Of a stretch of 64,000 nt of DNA, positions 14,868 through 23,459 are shown piece after piece. The notes under the pieces are model-generated. The model was not told the origin of the DNA. It saw nothing but the letters and a program-made list of their open reading frames with translations, and ran no database searches. Numbering within the stretch: position 1 is the stretch's first letter; each line of letters starts with the position of its first letter. The stretch is from an uncultured Bacteroidales bacterium (GTDB lineage Bacteria > Bacteroidota > Bacteroidia > Bacteroidales > Muribaculaceae), in the NCBI GenBank assembly GCA_902777835.1, contig CACYVC010000004.1, forward strand, positions 1-64,000, in the 5' to 3' direction. The position numbers were made by a program, and so were the translations under genes.

Positions 14868-16230
14868 TAATGACTGGCTCGACGCTTTGAAGCAAAAAGC
14901 CCAAGACGCCACCCGAGAGGTTCCAGAGGGAACGTGGGAGGCTATCGCCAAGTCGGTCGGCAAGCAAGCAGCACCAGTGCGGCAAGCGAGGATTGCTCCT
15001 CGCATGTGGCGCGCCGCAGCTGCTGCAGCCGTTGTTGCCATAGTCGCCACCACGGGATTCTATTTGTTCAACAACAAACCCGCCGACAGTGGGCAACTAG
15101 CAAAGACACAAGACGACCGCACTCCCTCGGTTGTGGATGAGGCCCCAAGCACAAGCAATGAGCAGACACCCGCTGTAACCGACGAGACACTGCTAGCTCA
15201 GGACAACAGCATTCCGTCGCAACCGTCCACTACCCTGCCCCCCACCTACGACAGAGTCCCACGGCAGGACTACGCTAACCGCACCAATACTCGCCCGATC
15301 ACAGCCGATGATGATGAAATAATCAACAATGAGCTATTGGCCGCCAACTTCAACGAGCCTATCGACCTCACCGACTACCCTAACGAGTTCGACCCTGAGA
15401 ATTACTACTATGACATCGAGACCATGCTGGCGCTTGAAGAACTGTATAACCAGTATGACAACGCCATGAATCAAGATGCGATGGAGCCTTGGAAGAGCTA
15501 TACCGACAGCACCTATCAGGAGTATCTCGTCTATGATGCCAACGCCCGTAAGGTAGCGCGCGAGAAAATGGCGCTCACCAAGCCTGGCAAGAAGCCAACA
15601 ATGCTTCTGGCGGCCTATGGTAACGGACTCGTTTCAACCGATCGCAACAGCACCGTTAGCGGCTCTTCGGCGCAGATGCTGCTGCCACCCGCCACGCCAC
15701 CACCAGGCATGATGCTCGCCCCTGCGGCACCAGGCGTAACACCCAATGTGGCACCGCCTGTCAACTACGACTACCATCACCACATGCCACTCACCTTTGG
15801 TCTCACCTTCAACAAGCGCATCGTGGGAAACCTCTATGGTAACATAGGACTGAACTTCACCTCCATGACAAGTGATGTCACCCCCGACAATGGCGGCGAC
15901 AAGTTTAAACAGGACATCAAGCTTATAGGTATTCCTTTTGGCGTGAGATGGAACTTCTGGCGATATAAGGGTCTCTCCACCTTCGTTGGTGGTGAAGGAA
16001 TGGTCGAAAGAGTGGTTGACGCCTCATTCGGCAAAGAAGATGTCACCATCAAGCGACTGCAATGGTCGGTACACGCTACCGTCGGAGCGCAATACAATTT
16101 CACCAAGCATGTGGGAATATACATAGAGCCCAAACTCTCGCACTACATTACCACCATGCCTCTAAACACCCTGCGCAACGAGCATCCATTCAACTTCAAC
16201 CTACAGATGGGATTGTCGGTTGATTTCTAA
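14848..16230 (+). CDS. membrane-anchored ECF partner with beta-barrel-like C-terminus
   Basis: 460 residues. The N-terminal about 50 residues are cytoplasmic-looking (DWLDALKQKAQD, PEGTWEAIAKSVG), then one Ala-rich membrane helix near residues 55-70. A long low-complexity linker carries acidic and Asp/Asn/Pro segments. The last about 150 residues alternate hydrophobic and polar residues like outer-membrane beta-barrel domains of the PorT/OMP_b-brl type, ending NLQMGLSVDF. Its overlap with the ECF sigma gene and its topology suggest an anti-sigma or sensor role, but no classical zinc anti-sigma motif is visible. How a barrel-like domain and an inner-membrane helix coexist in one chain is unclear. 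Confidence 0.65.
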   Translation: MSNNMNNNDWLDALKQKAQDATREVPEGTWEAIAKSVGKQAAPVRQARIAPRMWRAAAAAAVVAIVATTGFYLFNNKPADSGQLAKTQDDRTPSVVDEAPSTSNEQTPAVTDETLLAQDNSIPSQPSTTLPPTYDRVPRQDYANRTNTRPITADDDEIINNELLAANFNEPIDLTDYPNEFDPENYYYDIETMLALEELYNQYDNAMNQDAMEPWKSYTDSTYQEYLVYDANARKVAREKMALTKPGKKPTMLLAAYGNGLVSTDRNSTVSGSSAQMLLPPATPPPGMMLAPAAPGVTPNVAPPVNYDYHHHMPLTFGLTFNKRIVGNLYGNIGLNFTSMTSDVTPDNGGDKFKQDIKLIGIPFGVRWNFWRYKGLSTFVGGEGMVERVVDASFGKEDVTIKRLQWSVHATVGAQYNFTKHVGIYIEPKLSHYITTMPLNTLRNEHPFNFNLQMGLSVDF

Positions 16231-16253
16231 AAAAACGTTAAAATCATAGTGGT

Positions 16254-16284
16254 TCATGCAGTATTTTCACAGACGCTGTGTTTA
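16254..16284 (+). promoter_or_regulatory. bipartite ECF promoter-like element, copy C
   Basis: ATGCAGTA (16256-16263), 14 bases, GTGTTTA (16278-16284), identical in words and spacing to the two copies before the sigma gene. No plus-strand gene follows until 17678, so a transcript from here would end at the terminator near 16500. Confidence 0.5.
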
Positions 16285-16290
16285 CAGGTC

Positions 16291-16500
16291 GGAATCACAC
16301 TTAATCCATAGCTTTTTTCATGACAGAAAAAGACTAAACAAATAAGGATTTATTAATTACGATGGTTATATTATATTTTTTGAAATCACACTCTTAGTTT
16401 TTGATTTGATTTAGAATAACTTCATTTTACTCTTTTTATTTGCAATAGTATTGAGGCCGAGCTGAATTTGTGATAAATCCCTCGGTCTCGTTGTTTTTTT
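16291..16500 (+). ncRNA. candidate ECF-dependent small RNA (about 210 nt)
   Basis: Bounded by the ECF-like element ending at 16284 and by a Rho-independent terminator. It is AT-rich and holds only tiny open frames (5 and 11 codons). Two similar ATCACACT words occur at about 16300 and 16385. Proposed by position alone; it could simply be the 3' UTR of the upstream operon. Confidence 0.3.
16453..16500 (+). terminator. Rho-independent terminator downstream of the ECF operon
   Basis: GAGGCCGAG (16453-16461) pairs with CTCGGTCTC (16481-16489, one G-U pair), followed by GTTG and a long T run. Confidence 0.75.
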
Positions 16501-16621
16501 ATATTAGCAAAATTATTATTCTATCCAATACTTAGGCGTTGTGGAAGTATTATGCCCAACCACAGCATACGGTGCTTAAAACTCACTACTTAACACTTAA
16601 CACTTACAACTTAACACTTAC

Positions 16622-17470
16622 CTAATATTCCACCTCAATCGACTTGTTGCGCCAGTATTCGGCTTTTTCTTCATCCACTTCCACGCCCCAGCCGTAGGTG
16701 TAGCAGTCGGAGAGGGCCAGCTGTGCTGCCAGATGCCCTTGAGTAGCGGCCATGCGGAACCACTCAACGGCAAACTTAGGGTCGGCATCGGTGCCTACGC
16801 CCCTAAGATAAATCATTCCCAGCTGATACTGCGCCTCGGGGTCGCCTTTATAGGCTAGTACCCTGAGCGAAGGCAAACTGCCATCATTCTCAATATTTCC
16901 GCTAGTGTTATCTATTGTTGAGTAGTCGCTGTCGATGTAGGTGATGTCGGCAGGACTGATAATCTGAGGTTTCTCATTAGTGGTTGTCTCACCGTAATAG
17001 TCGTGGAGGATGAGGTTGCCCTTGCGCATCGTCCAATCACCAAGCAGGTCAATCACATTAAGTCCTAACAGCAGCGGCGCCTTTTGTGACACAGCGATAA
17101 TGGCTTCCACATTGGTCAACAGGCGGTTTCCCACCTTAACCTGCCTGAGAATCACTGTGGCGTTGTTGTCAACCACACCATTAGCGTTACGAGTTTGTGT
17201 GGTGCCTTTAAAATCATTGTGCGTCAATGCTCGCTTTGCTAGCAGTTCGTTGGCAAACTCCTGCGAGAGGCTAGTCTTGGCGGCGCCAGTATCGAAGATG
17301 AAATCTTTCTTTACGCCATTGATTACACATGGGATATAATACACGCCACTCCTACGCTTCATTTTCACGATGTGGTCACCTGCTGTAGCATTTATTACCA
17401 CTGCCACAATCAAGATTAACAACACACTTAGTCGCTTGGTTTTATTAGGAAAATAATGATGGAATTTCAT
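16622..17470 (-). CDS. retropepsin-like aspartic protease with Sel1 repeats
   Basis: 282 residues from the ATG at 17470. The longer frame to 17518 begins upstream of the minus-strand -7 box at 17492-17499, so it is rejected. A signal peptide precedes a single retropepsin-like domain (active-site DTGAAKTSLS, later LLGLNVIDLLG). The C-terminal about 80 residues are Sel1-type helical repeats (AQYQLGMIYLRGVG, AAQLALSDCYTYGWGV). Retropepsin-like folds act as dimers; Sel1 repeats usually mediate protein contacts. The combination suggests a periplasmic protease or peptide-binding adaptor with a partner-docking tail. Substrate unknown. It diverges from the alpha-amylase gene. Confidence 0.8.
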   Translation of the reverse strand: MKFHHYFPNKTKRLSVLLILIVAVVINATAGDHIVKMKRRSGVYYIPCVINGVKKDFIFDTGAAKTSLSQEFANELLAKRALTHNDFKGTTQTRNANGVVDNNATVILRQVKVGNRLLTNVEAIIAVSQKAPLLLGLNVIDLLGDWTMRKGNLILHDYYGETTTNEKPQIISPADITYIDSDYSTIDNTSGNIENDGSLPSLRVLAYKGDPEAQYQLGMIYLRGVGTDADPKFAVEWFRMAATQGHLAAQLALSDCYTYGWGVEVDEEKAEYWRNKSIEVEY

Positions 17471-17491
17471 ATATCTGTTTTGTTGAATGCA

Positions 17492-17523
17492 CAAAATTAT
17501 CACATTTTTTTCAGTCATGCAAA
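17492..17523 (-). promoter_or_regulatory. promoter of the retropepsin/Sel1 gene
   Basis: Minus-strand -7 box TAATTTTG (17492-17499) and -33 box TTTG (17520-17523), 20-base spacer. Confidence 0.65.
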
Positions 17524-17560
17524 CTGCCGCCTTAAAAGTTGAAAAAAACAGACCAAAAAC

Positions 17561-17572
17561 GCAAACGTTTGC
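17561..17572. promoter_or_regulatory. LacI-type operator palindrome upstream of the alpha-amylase gene
   Basis: Perfect palindrome GCAAACGTTTGC between the divergent promoters of the retropepsin gene and the amylase gene. LacI-family regulators bind sites of this form. A near copy (GCAAACGTTTTC) lies before malQ at 30555-30566. Confidence 0.55.
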
Positions 17573-17628
17573 ACCTTTTTTGGCGTAATATATAATGAAT
17601 TACAACAAATGGTTTTCTCTATTATCAG

Positions 17629-17636
17629 TAACTTTG
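17629..17636 (+). promoter_or_regulatory. -7 box of the alpha-amylase gene
   Basis: TAACTTTG, 41 bases before the start codon; no good -33 box, which would fit an activated promoter. Confidence 0.5.
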
Positions 17637-17677
17637 CTTGCTAAATTAGCCAAAACAAAATCCCAAACTATAACAAC

Positions 17678-20608
17678 ATGAAAAAAATCTATCTATCATT
17701 AGCATCATTGGTCATTGCCATCAGCGCAATGGCACAGGGATGGCCTGCCAACTATGGTGGCATCATGCTGCAAGGGTTCTACTGGGACAGTTACGAATAC
17801 ACCAAGTGGGATAACCTAACAGCACGCAGCGAGGAGCTGGGATCGATTTTCGACCTTATATGGGTACCCAACTCGGCGATGACACGTGGCGGCAACACCT
17901 ATCAAACCATGGGGTATATGCCCTACTTGTGGCTCAGACATACAACCGTCTTTGGCGGTCAGAGCAAACTCGTGAGAATGATTCAGACCTACGGCGCCAT
18001 GGGCACCGGCATCATTGAGGACGTAGTACTCAATCACAAGGATGCCAAAGCCTTAGAAGGCGACGGATATCTTGCATTCCAGGACGAGACTGCGGGTACC
18101 TACAGTGTTACATGGGACAATGTGAACTACACAGGCATTGTGTGCAACGATGACGTGGAAGGCGGTGGCGGAAACTACGACACCGGCGAAGGATTTGACG
18201 GCGCACGCGACCTGGACCACACCAACGCACGCGTGCAGCAAAACTGCATCACCTATCAGCGTTTCTTGCTCGACTCGCTTGGATATGTGGGCTTCCGTCT
18301 TGACATGACTAAGGGTTATGCGCCTCAATACACTGGCAAGTATAATGCTGCCACCAACCCCATCTTCTCGGTGGGAGAGTATTTCGACGGCAACACCGAC
18401 CTCCTCAAGCAGTGGATTAACGGCACTACCGTGAACGGAGCAATTCAGAGCGGCACCTTCGACTTCGCCCTTAAGTTTGCCATCAACGACGCATTTGGCG
18501 GCGGCAACTGGGGAGCTTTGAACCTTGCCGGACTCATCGCCGACGACAACTACAAGCGCTATGCCGTGACCTTCGTCGATAACCACGACACCAACGAGGA
18601 CCACAACAAGTGCGGTGGCAACATCGAGGCTGCAAACGCTTTCATCCTTGCCATGCCCGGCACGCCTTGCGTCTTCAGCAAGCACTATGAGGAGTACAAA
18701 GAAGCTATCACCAACATGATTAAGGGTCGCCGCGCTTGCCATGTTACCAACATGAGCAGCTGCACCAGCAGTTCGGTGAGCGGTGGCATAATTTTCACCA
18801 CCACTGGTTCGGTGGGCGACGTGATGGTGCGCCTTGGCTCTGCAGCATCGAGCAGCCCAGGCACTGGGTGGCAACTCGTGCAAAGTGGCACCAACTATGC
18901 CTTCTACATCACTGACGGCATCGATTGGGTTAACAGCGAGAAAATAGGCAAGATTGTGGGCTACCCCGTGATTGACAAACCCAGTGGCGTGTATGCTAAC
19001 TCGGTGACAGTGAAAATCAAACCTTCGATGGCAAGCACCACTTTGGTATATACCACCGACGGCACTAACCCCACTCCCGAGAGCGCTCAAATCACTGGCC
19101 CCACTACCCTCACCTTCACAGAGACTACAACCCTCAAGGTGAGCGCAATCATGGACGGCGAGGTTAACGATATCGTTACACGCAACTACATCATTAGCGA
19201 TGCCGATCCTAACAGCATCACAATTTATGTCAAGGCCGACAATGCCTATCTTTATGCATGGGACGACGGAGGCACACCACTCAATGGCGAGTGGCCAGGC
19301 ACTCTATTGACTCAAAAACGCACCGTTGGTGGTGTGGAGTTCTTTTACAAGACCTTCGCAAAACCCTCTCCTGACTACAGCATCAACTTCCTGCTCAACA
19401 ATGGCGATGGCGATGAGAGCAAGACCGAAGACGTGACCAGTGTTTCGGGCGATGTGTTCTACACCTTTAGCGATGGCGATGCTCGCGACCTGAGCAACAT
19501 CTATCTGGCTGAACTCTACAACCCATTTGTGTGCATCGACAAGCCCAGCGGTGACCTGCCTGCCAATAAGAAGGTTTACATCAACGCCAGCTATGGCGAC
19601 GCCAAGATTGTTTATACCACCGACGGCAGCGAACCCACAGCAGCAAGCCAGCAGGCTACTGCCATGAAGGAACTAACGTTCACTACAGTTGGCGAACAAG
19701 TGACCGTGAAAGCAGGATTGCTTATCAACGATGAGGTGAAGGGCGTGGTGACTCGCGACTACAAGGTTGTGGAGGCCACAAGCGAAGGTGGTGGTAACAC
19801 CAGCAACACCTTGACAATATATTGCAAGGCCACCAGCGCACCCTACATCTACTCATGGGAGGACAACGGAACACAGCACAATGGTGACTGGCCAGGAACC
19901 AAGATGACTACCAGCGAGACTATCGACGGCGTGAAGTGGTGGACCTACACCTACGACGTGAAGCCCATCAACATCATCTTCAACGACGGTAATGGCAATC
20001 AAACTGGCAACATTGTTGGTCTAACTAGCGACAGCTACTTTGAGTATAACGGTACGACTACCGCCACTAACGTCAGCTCGCAGCATACTGACCTCTCCAC
20101 TGCCGACATCCCATCGTGTGCTACCTGGATTGACGGACAGCAGTTTGTTTACTTCGAAGCCAACAACTACTATGAGCCCTACACCTGGATTTGGAATAAT
20201 GGTGGCGCCAACTTCACTGGTGGCGCATGGCCTGGAACTGCACTCATCGACGTGATTGGCGTAGCGCCTAGCGGAAAGAACATCTACCGATGGACCACCA
20301 GCCGCCAAGATGTGCCTACAGGCATCATCTTCAGCAACTATGGATGGCCACAAACTAGTGACTATGAGTTTGTAAATGGCGGTTACTACACCGAGAGCGG
20401 TCTCATAGGAGTCATCGAGGCTATTCCAGTAGTTCATGGAGACGTAAATGGCGATGGCGTGGTTACAGCTGCCGACATTACTGCCATCTACGACATTCTC
20501 CTCGGCGTGAACAACAAATATGAGGAGACTGCCGACGTAACAGGCGATGGTGTGGTAACAGCAGCCGACATCACTGCAGTATATAGCATCCTGCTGGAAA
20601 GCAAATAA
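17678..20608 (+). CDS. secreted multimodular alpha-amylase (GH13) with starch-binding and dockerin-like modules
   Basis: 976 residues with signal peptide (to MAQG). The GH13 domain (about 20-425) has region I EDVVLNHKD, region II GFRLDMTKG (nucleophile D209), region III SVGEYFDG (acid/base E234) and region IV FVDNHDTNED (D304). Then come two chitobiase-C-like beta-sandwiches (about 430-505 and 618-705, each with VYTTDGxxPT) alternating with three CBM26-like modules (about 508-615, 708-800, 818-910, each with a Trp-rich YxWxxxG core and WPGT). The last 59 residues are a dockerin-like module with two calcium loops (DVNGDGVVTAAD, DVTGDGVVTAAD). It should hydrolyse starch outside the cell. The upstream palindrome suggests control by a LacI-family regulator. 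Confidence 0.92.
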   Translation: MKKIYLSLASLVIAISAMAQGWPANYGGIMLQGFYWDSYEYTKWDNLTARSEELGSIFDLIWVPNSAMTRGGNTYQTMGYMPYLWLRHTTVFGGQSKLVRMIQTYGAMGTGIIEDVVLNHKDAKALEGDGYLAFQDETAGTYSVTWDNVNYTGIVCNDDVEGGGGNYDTGEGFDGARDLDHTNARVQQNCITYQRFLLDSLGYVGFRLDMTKGYAPQYTGKYNAATNPIFSVGEYFDGNTDLLKQWINGTTVNGAIQSGTFDFALKFAINDAFGGGNWGALNLAGLIADDNYKRYAVTFVDNHDTNEDHNKCGGNIEAANAFILAMPGTPCVFSKHYEEYKEAITNMIKGRRACHVTNMSSCTSSSVSGGIIFTTTGSVGDVMVRLGSAASSSPGTGWQLVQSGTNYAFYITDGIDWVNSEKIGKIVGYPVIDKPSGVYANSVTVKIKPSMASTTLVYTTDGTNPTPESAQITGPTTLTFTETTTLKVSAIMDGEVNDIVTRNYIISDADPNSITIYVKADNAYLYAWDDGGTPLNGEWPGTLLTQKRTVGGVEFFYKTFAKPSPDYSINFLLNNGDGDESKTEDVTSVSGDVFYTFSDGDARDLSNIYLAELYNPFVCIDKPSGDLPANKKVYINASYGDAKIVYTTDGSEPTAASQQATAMKELTFTTVGEQVTVKAGLLINDEVKGVVTRDYKVVEATSEGGGNTSNTLTIYCKATSAPYIYSWEDNGTQHNGDWPGTKMTTSETIDGVKWWTYTYDVKPINIIFNDGNGNQTGNIVGLTSDSYFEYNGTTTATNVSSQHTDLSTADIPSCATWIDGQQFVYFEANNYYEPYTWIWNNGGANFTGGAWPGTALIDVIGVAPSGKNIYRWTTSRQDVPTGIIFSNYGWPQTSDYEFVNGGYYTESGLIGVIEAIPVVHGDVNGDGVVTAADITAIYDILLGVNNKYEETADVTGDGVVTAADITAVYSILLESK

Positions 20609-20631
20609 TGCTTGATGCATAATGAAAAAAT

Positions 20632-20662
20632 GAGACTCGGGGAATCCTGAGTCTCTTTTTTT
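20632..20662 (+). terminator. Rho-independent terminator of the alpha-amylase gene
   Basis: GAGACTCGG pairs with CCTGAGTCTC (one G-U pair), followed by seven T. Confidence 0.8.
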
Positions 20663-20983
20663 GATTCTATTCATCATTAGTTTGGCAAAAATAAAATGCA
20701 GCATATCAGCTACTCACATGAAATAGGGGAGCGTGCGCAAAGCTACTGAGGGGAATGTCAACCTTTTTGATTTTCAAAAAATGTTTTATTTTCCTCCCTC
20801 AATCTTAGAGGGAAAACCGTAACACATTGAGGACAAGAAAAATAATTCAGCGAACTTATATTATTTATATTTTTAGTTCTTAGATATAATGCTCACTATC
20901 AAATAAAATTCATTATGTATGTTATAACACTTCAAAGACAACTGCACACCATGTCACTAAACGATTCATAACAAATTCATAGC

Positions 20984-21004
20984 AAATATCAATTTTTGAT
21001 ATTT
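20984..21004. promoter_or_regulatory. inverted repeat upstream of the caspase-like gene
   Basis: AAATATCAA and TTGATATTT form a perfect 9-base inverted repeat with a 3-base centre, 37 bases before the -7 box. A possible operator; the high AT content makes chance more likely. Confidence 0.35.
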
Positions 21005-21040
21005 ATTTTGCAAAAATGTTCATTATTAATATTTTTTTAT

Positions 21041-21048
21041 TATCTTTG
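21041..21048 (+). promoter_or_regulatory. -7 box of the caspase-like lipoprotein gene
   Basis: TATCTTTG; it implies a leader of about 115 bases. Confidence 0.5.
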
Positions 21049-21172
21049 TATGGTAAAGTTATTATGTGTTTGGAATTTTATGAATGAAGATGTTGACTCT
21101 CAATGAACTGTGGAAATTAAATAACTTTCTATTATCTAAAACTAAATACTAACTAATCAAAACATTAAATTT

Positions 21173-23374
21173 ATGGAGATTAAAAAACTAATTACAGCTT
21201 TTATTTTACTGATATTGTGCATTGGTTACAATTCATGCAGTAAAGACGAGATTGACAACATTACAGATAATAACTATGCAAAAATCTGTGAGAGAGCTTC
21301 AGACATTGATTACACTATTGTAGAGCAATACTTTAACAAGTGTAAATCTCTTGATGAATTAATGAAATACGCTGATGAGATTAAAGCAATCAAAGGCGTT
21401 GAAGATGTATACTCTAACGGAACCACAACAATGTTTGTCAAGATAAAGGATTTCCGCACGATGTGCTATTCTTATTATCCAAAGCCCGCTAAAATAAGTG
21501 GCACTAAGGAACAGATGACAGAAAGTCAACTTAAAGCCTCTCCTAATTCACAAAACGATGGAGTTGTATACGAGAGTCAAGACAAGATAGACAAAGATAT
21601 GTTGATTGTGACTCCAACATATAAAGGAGATGAACTTACTGAAGAACTAGGAGAGTATATTTATCCTGGTCTTTCCGAGCGTTTCTCAAAGGCTGGATTC
21701 CAGAAACCGGAAGTTGTGAACTGGCCTAATGCCGATGTAGAATTCTTTAGAAACGGTATTTTCGAATGCGATTATTTGTTTTTAATAACACATGGCGCTT
21801 ATGATCCTAAACTGCAGTCACATTGGTTGATGACATCTGTAGATATACCTCGTGATGACAAAGGTAAAGTAAATCCAGTATTTTATGAAAAGTATAAAGA
21901 CTATCCTGAAGATCAAGTTAGGTTCAACACCTATTATGAAAAAGAGAATCAATATGTGCCCGTAGATAAGATTATAGTATCTGAAAATTTTATAGAAACA
22001 TCATCAAGACAGTTTAAGCATCCAGGAAAAGCTATCGTTTTCAATGTTGCATGTGAATCAATGAAAGGTCCAAGTGCTACTGAGATAGACTCTGTTAATT
22101 TTAGTCTTTCAAGAGTTTTTGAGCTTAAAGGCGCTGGGACTTATCTCGGTTATGATGAAACAAATGGTGTTGGACATATGGCAGGTATAGAATATTGGAC
22201 TAGATTATTATCAGGAATGTCAGTAAAAAGCGCCTATGAAGATTTGAGTTTTAGTTTACGTCATAATTATCTTGTTTATGATGGTAGAGCCTTTTGGGCA
22301 GATTTAAAGCTCCATGCTCCACAAATGAATGAAACAAGCATAAATCAACCTGAAATCACATATATAGACTCATCCGACGACAATGGACTTCGGATTGATT
22401 TATATGCAAGAAATTACATTGAATCAATTGTTTTGAAACCAAATGATGATTATTATTATGTTGAAAATACTAATAATCTTCCTTTACGATTTGGATTTGA
22501 ATTAAGTAAAGACGAGCAATTCACCGATGTGATTTCTCTTGGCAAAAAAAGCATTGGTGATGAGGGATGCACATGGGACACAAACTATGGTAAGCTGAAT
22601 GATAGTTATGGTGGCCATTATTATATGTTATCACTAACTCAGTCATTAACCTATAATGTTTCTCAGACCAATTCTGTTATTGAGCCTGAGACTACTTATT
22701 GGGCGCGTGCTTATGTTTATGATGGCACTGGTTACTGCTACAGTCGCCCCGTTTCGTTCACCACAGGCGAATATAGTCGCATTGATAATGTAATTCCACC
22801 TGAAATCCGTAACCAGATGGATCCATACATTACTATCTATGATGGAAATACACCTCCCAACATTGAGGGAGAATACCTGTTGAGTCCTGATGAATTAGTA
22901 TTTGACTCTGAGAATGATTTTGAAATTGGACATATATTTGCAGACTTGTATTTCAAGTTCTATAACCAAAACATGCATAGTAATACACTTGATTACAAGG
23001 AAAAACAAGGATATTCAGAGTCCACGGGCACTGGCGCATTCATCAGCGGTTCGGGCAACAATTTCAGTGTATTTTTCAATACAGAAGGAATTGGTCATAA
23101 GGAAGAATATGATATTAACTATAAGACAGCTTTGGTGATTTCAGGCACCAAAGATGAACAAGGCATTCGAAATCTAGAGTATGCTTTTGTGATGGTTGAT
23201 AAATCTAATGACCCGAAACCTTATTTTATTCCTGTTGGTGCTTTCAGAGTGTTTAAGGATGGTGACAATATCAGTTCGTATGTAACATGGAGTGTTGCCA
23301 AGAATCATCTGCGCAAAACTGCAAATCGTCCAACTATGATTGAAAAGCGCAAAAAGAAATCAGGTTTAAAATAG
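21173..23374 (+). CDS. putative caspase-fold (clan CD) surface lipoprotein
   Basis: 733 residues. A lipoprotein signal ends at Cys22, followed by SKDE, which resembles the acidic surface-export signal of Bacteroidota lipoproteins. Residues about 140-350 fit a clan CD cysteine peptidase: strand MLIVTPT, strand YLFLITHG with H207-G208, then strand IVFNVACESM with C294, then GTYLGYDET and a helix with SVKSAYEDL. H-then-C after hydrophobic strands is the caspase/gingipain/CHAT pattern; the 87-residue gap between them is long. A fibronectin-like segment (YWARAYVYDGTGY) follows near residue 510, then an unrecognised C-terminus. Codon use is markedly more AT-rich than the neighbours, hinting at transfer. 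Peptidase activity is inferred. Confidence 0.6.
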   Translation: MEIKKLITAFILLILCIGYNSCSKDEIDNITDNNYAKICERASDIDYTIVEQYFNKCKSLDELMKYADEIKAIKGVEDVYSNGTTTMFVKIKDFRTMCYSYYPKPAKISGTKEQMTESQLKASPNSQNDGVVYESQDKIDKDMLIVTPTYKGDELTEELGEYIYPGLSERFSKAGFQKPEVVNWPNADVEFFRNGIFECDYLFLITHGAYDPKLQSHWLMTSVDIPRDDKGKVNPVFYEKYKDYPEDQVRFNTYYEKENQYVPVDKIIVSENFIETSSRQFKHPGKAIVFNVACESMKGPSATEIDSVNFSLSRVFELKGAGTYLGYDETNGVGHMAGIEYWTRLLSGMSVKSAYEDLSFSLRHNYLVYDGRAFWADLKLHAPQMNETSINQPEITYIDSSDDNGLRIDLYARNYIESIVLKPNDDYYYVENTNNLPLRFGFELSKDEQFTDVISLGKKSIGDEGCTWDTNYGKLNDSYGGHYYMLSLTQSLTYNVSQTNSVIEPETTYWARAYVYDGTGYCYSRPVSFTTGEYSRIDNVIPPEIRNQMDPYITIYDGNTPPNIEGEYLLSPDELVFDSENDFEIGHIFADLYFKFYNQNMHSNTLDYKEKQGYSESTGTGAFISGSGNNFSVFFNTEGIGHKEEYDINYKTALVISGTKDEQGIRNLEYAFVMVDKSNDPKPYFIPVGAFRVFKDGDNISSYVTWSVAKNHLRKTANRPTMIEKRKKKSGLK

Positions 23375-23399
23375 AGTTTTTTCTTAGACCAAATAAATG

Positions 23400-23437
23400 A
23401 AAATGAGGGTGCGTCAATTCACCCTCATTTTGTTTTT
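23400..23437. terminator. bidirectional terminator between convergent genes
   Basis: AAATGAGGGTG (23401-23411) pairs perfectly with CACCCTCATTT (23420-23430), followed by T-rich sequence. It ends the caspase-like gene and may also serve the converging PIG-L gene. Confidence 0.75.
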
Positions 23438-23459
23438 TATTCCTCTCTTTAATATCTTT

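Larger units (their letters stand above)
16231..16621 (+). other. intergenic region with ECF-like element, possible small RNA and heptamer tract
   Basis: No protein gene is supported. It contains the third ECF-like element (16254-16284), a strong plus-strand terminator (16453-16500) and a period-7 AACACTT-type tract (16574-16621) touching the stop codon of the next minus-strand gene. Confidence 0.5.
20609..21172 (+). other. AT-rich intergenic region before the caspase-like gene
   Basis: No gene is supported in these 560 bases. It holds the amylase terminator (20632-20662), a 9-base inverted repeat (20984-21004) and a -7 box (21041-21048), leaving a long leader before the next start. Confidence 0.55.

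Noticed and set aside
18053-19090. 345-codon open frame antisense to the alpha-amylase gene
   Set aside because: Opposite the GH13 catalytic motifs; its translation is typical codon-shadow sequence.
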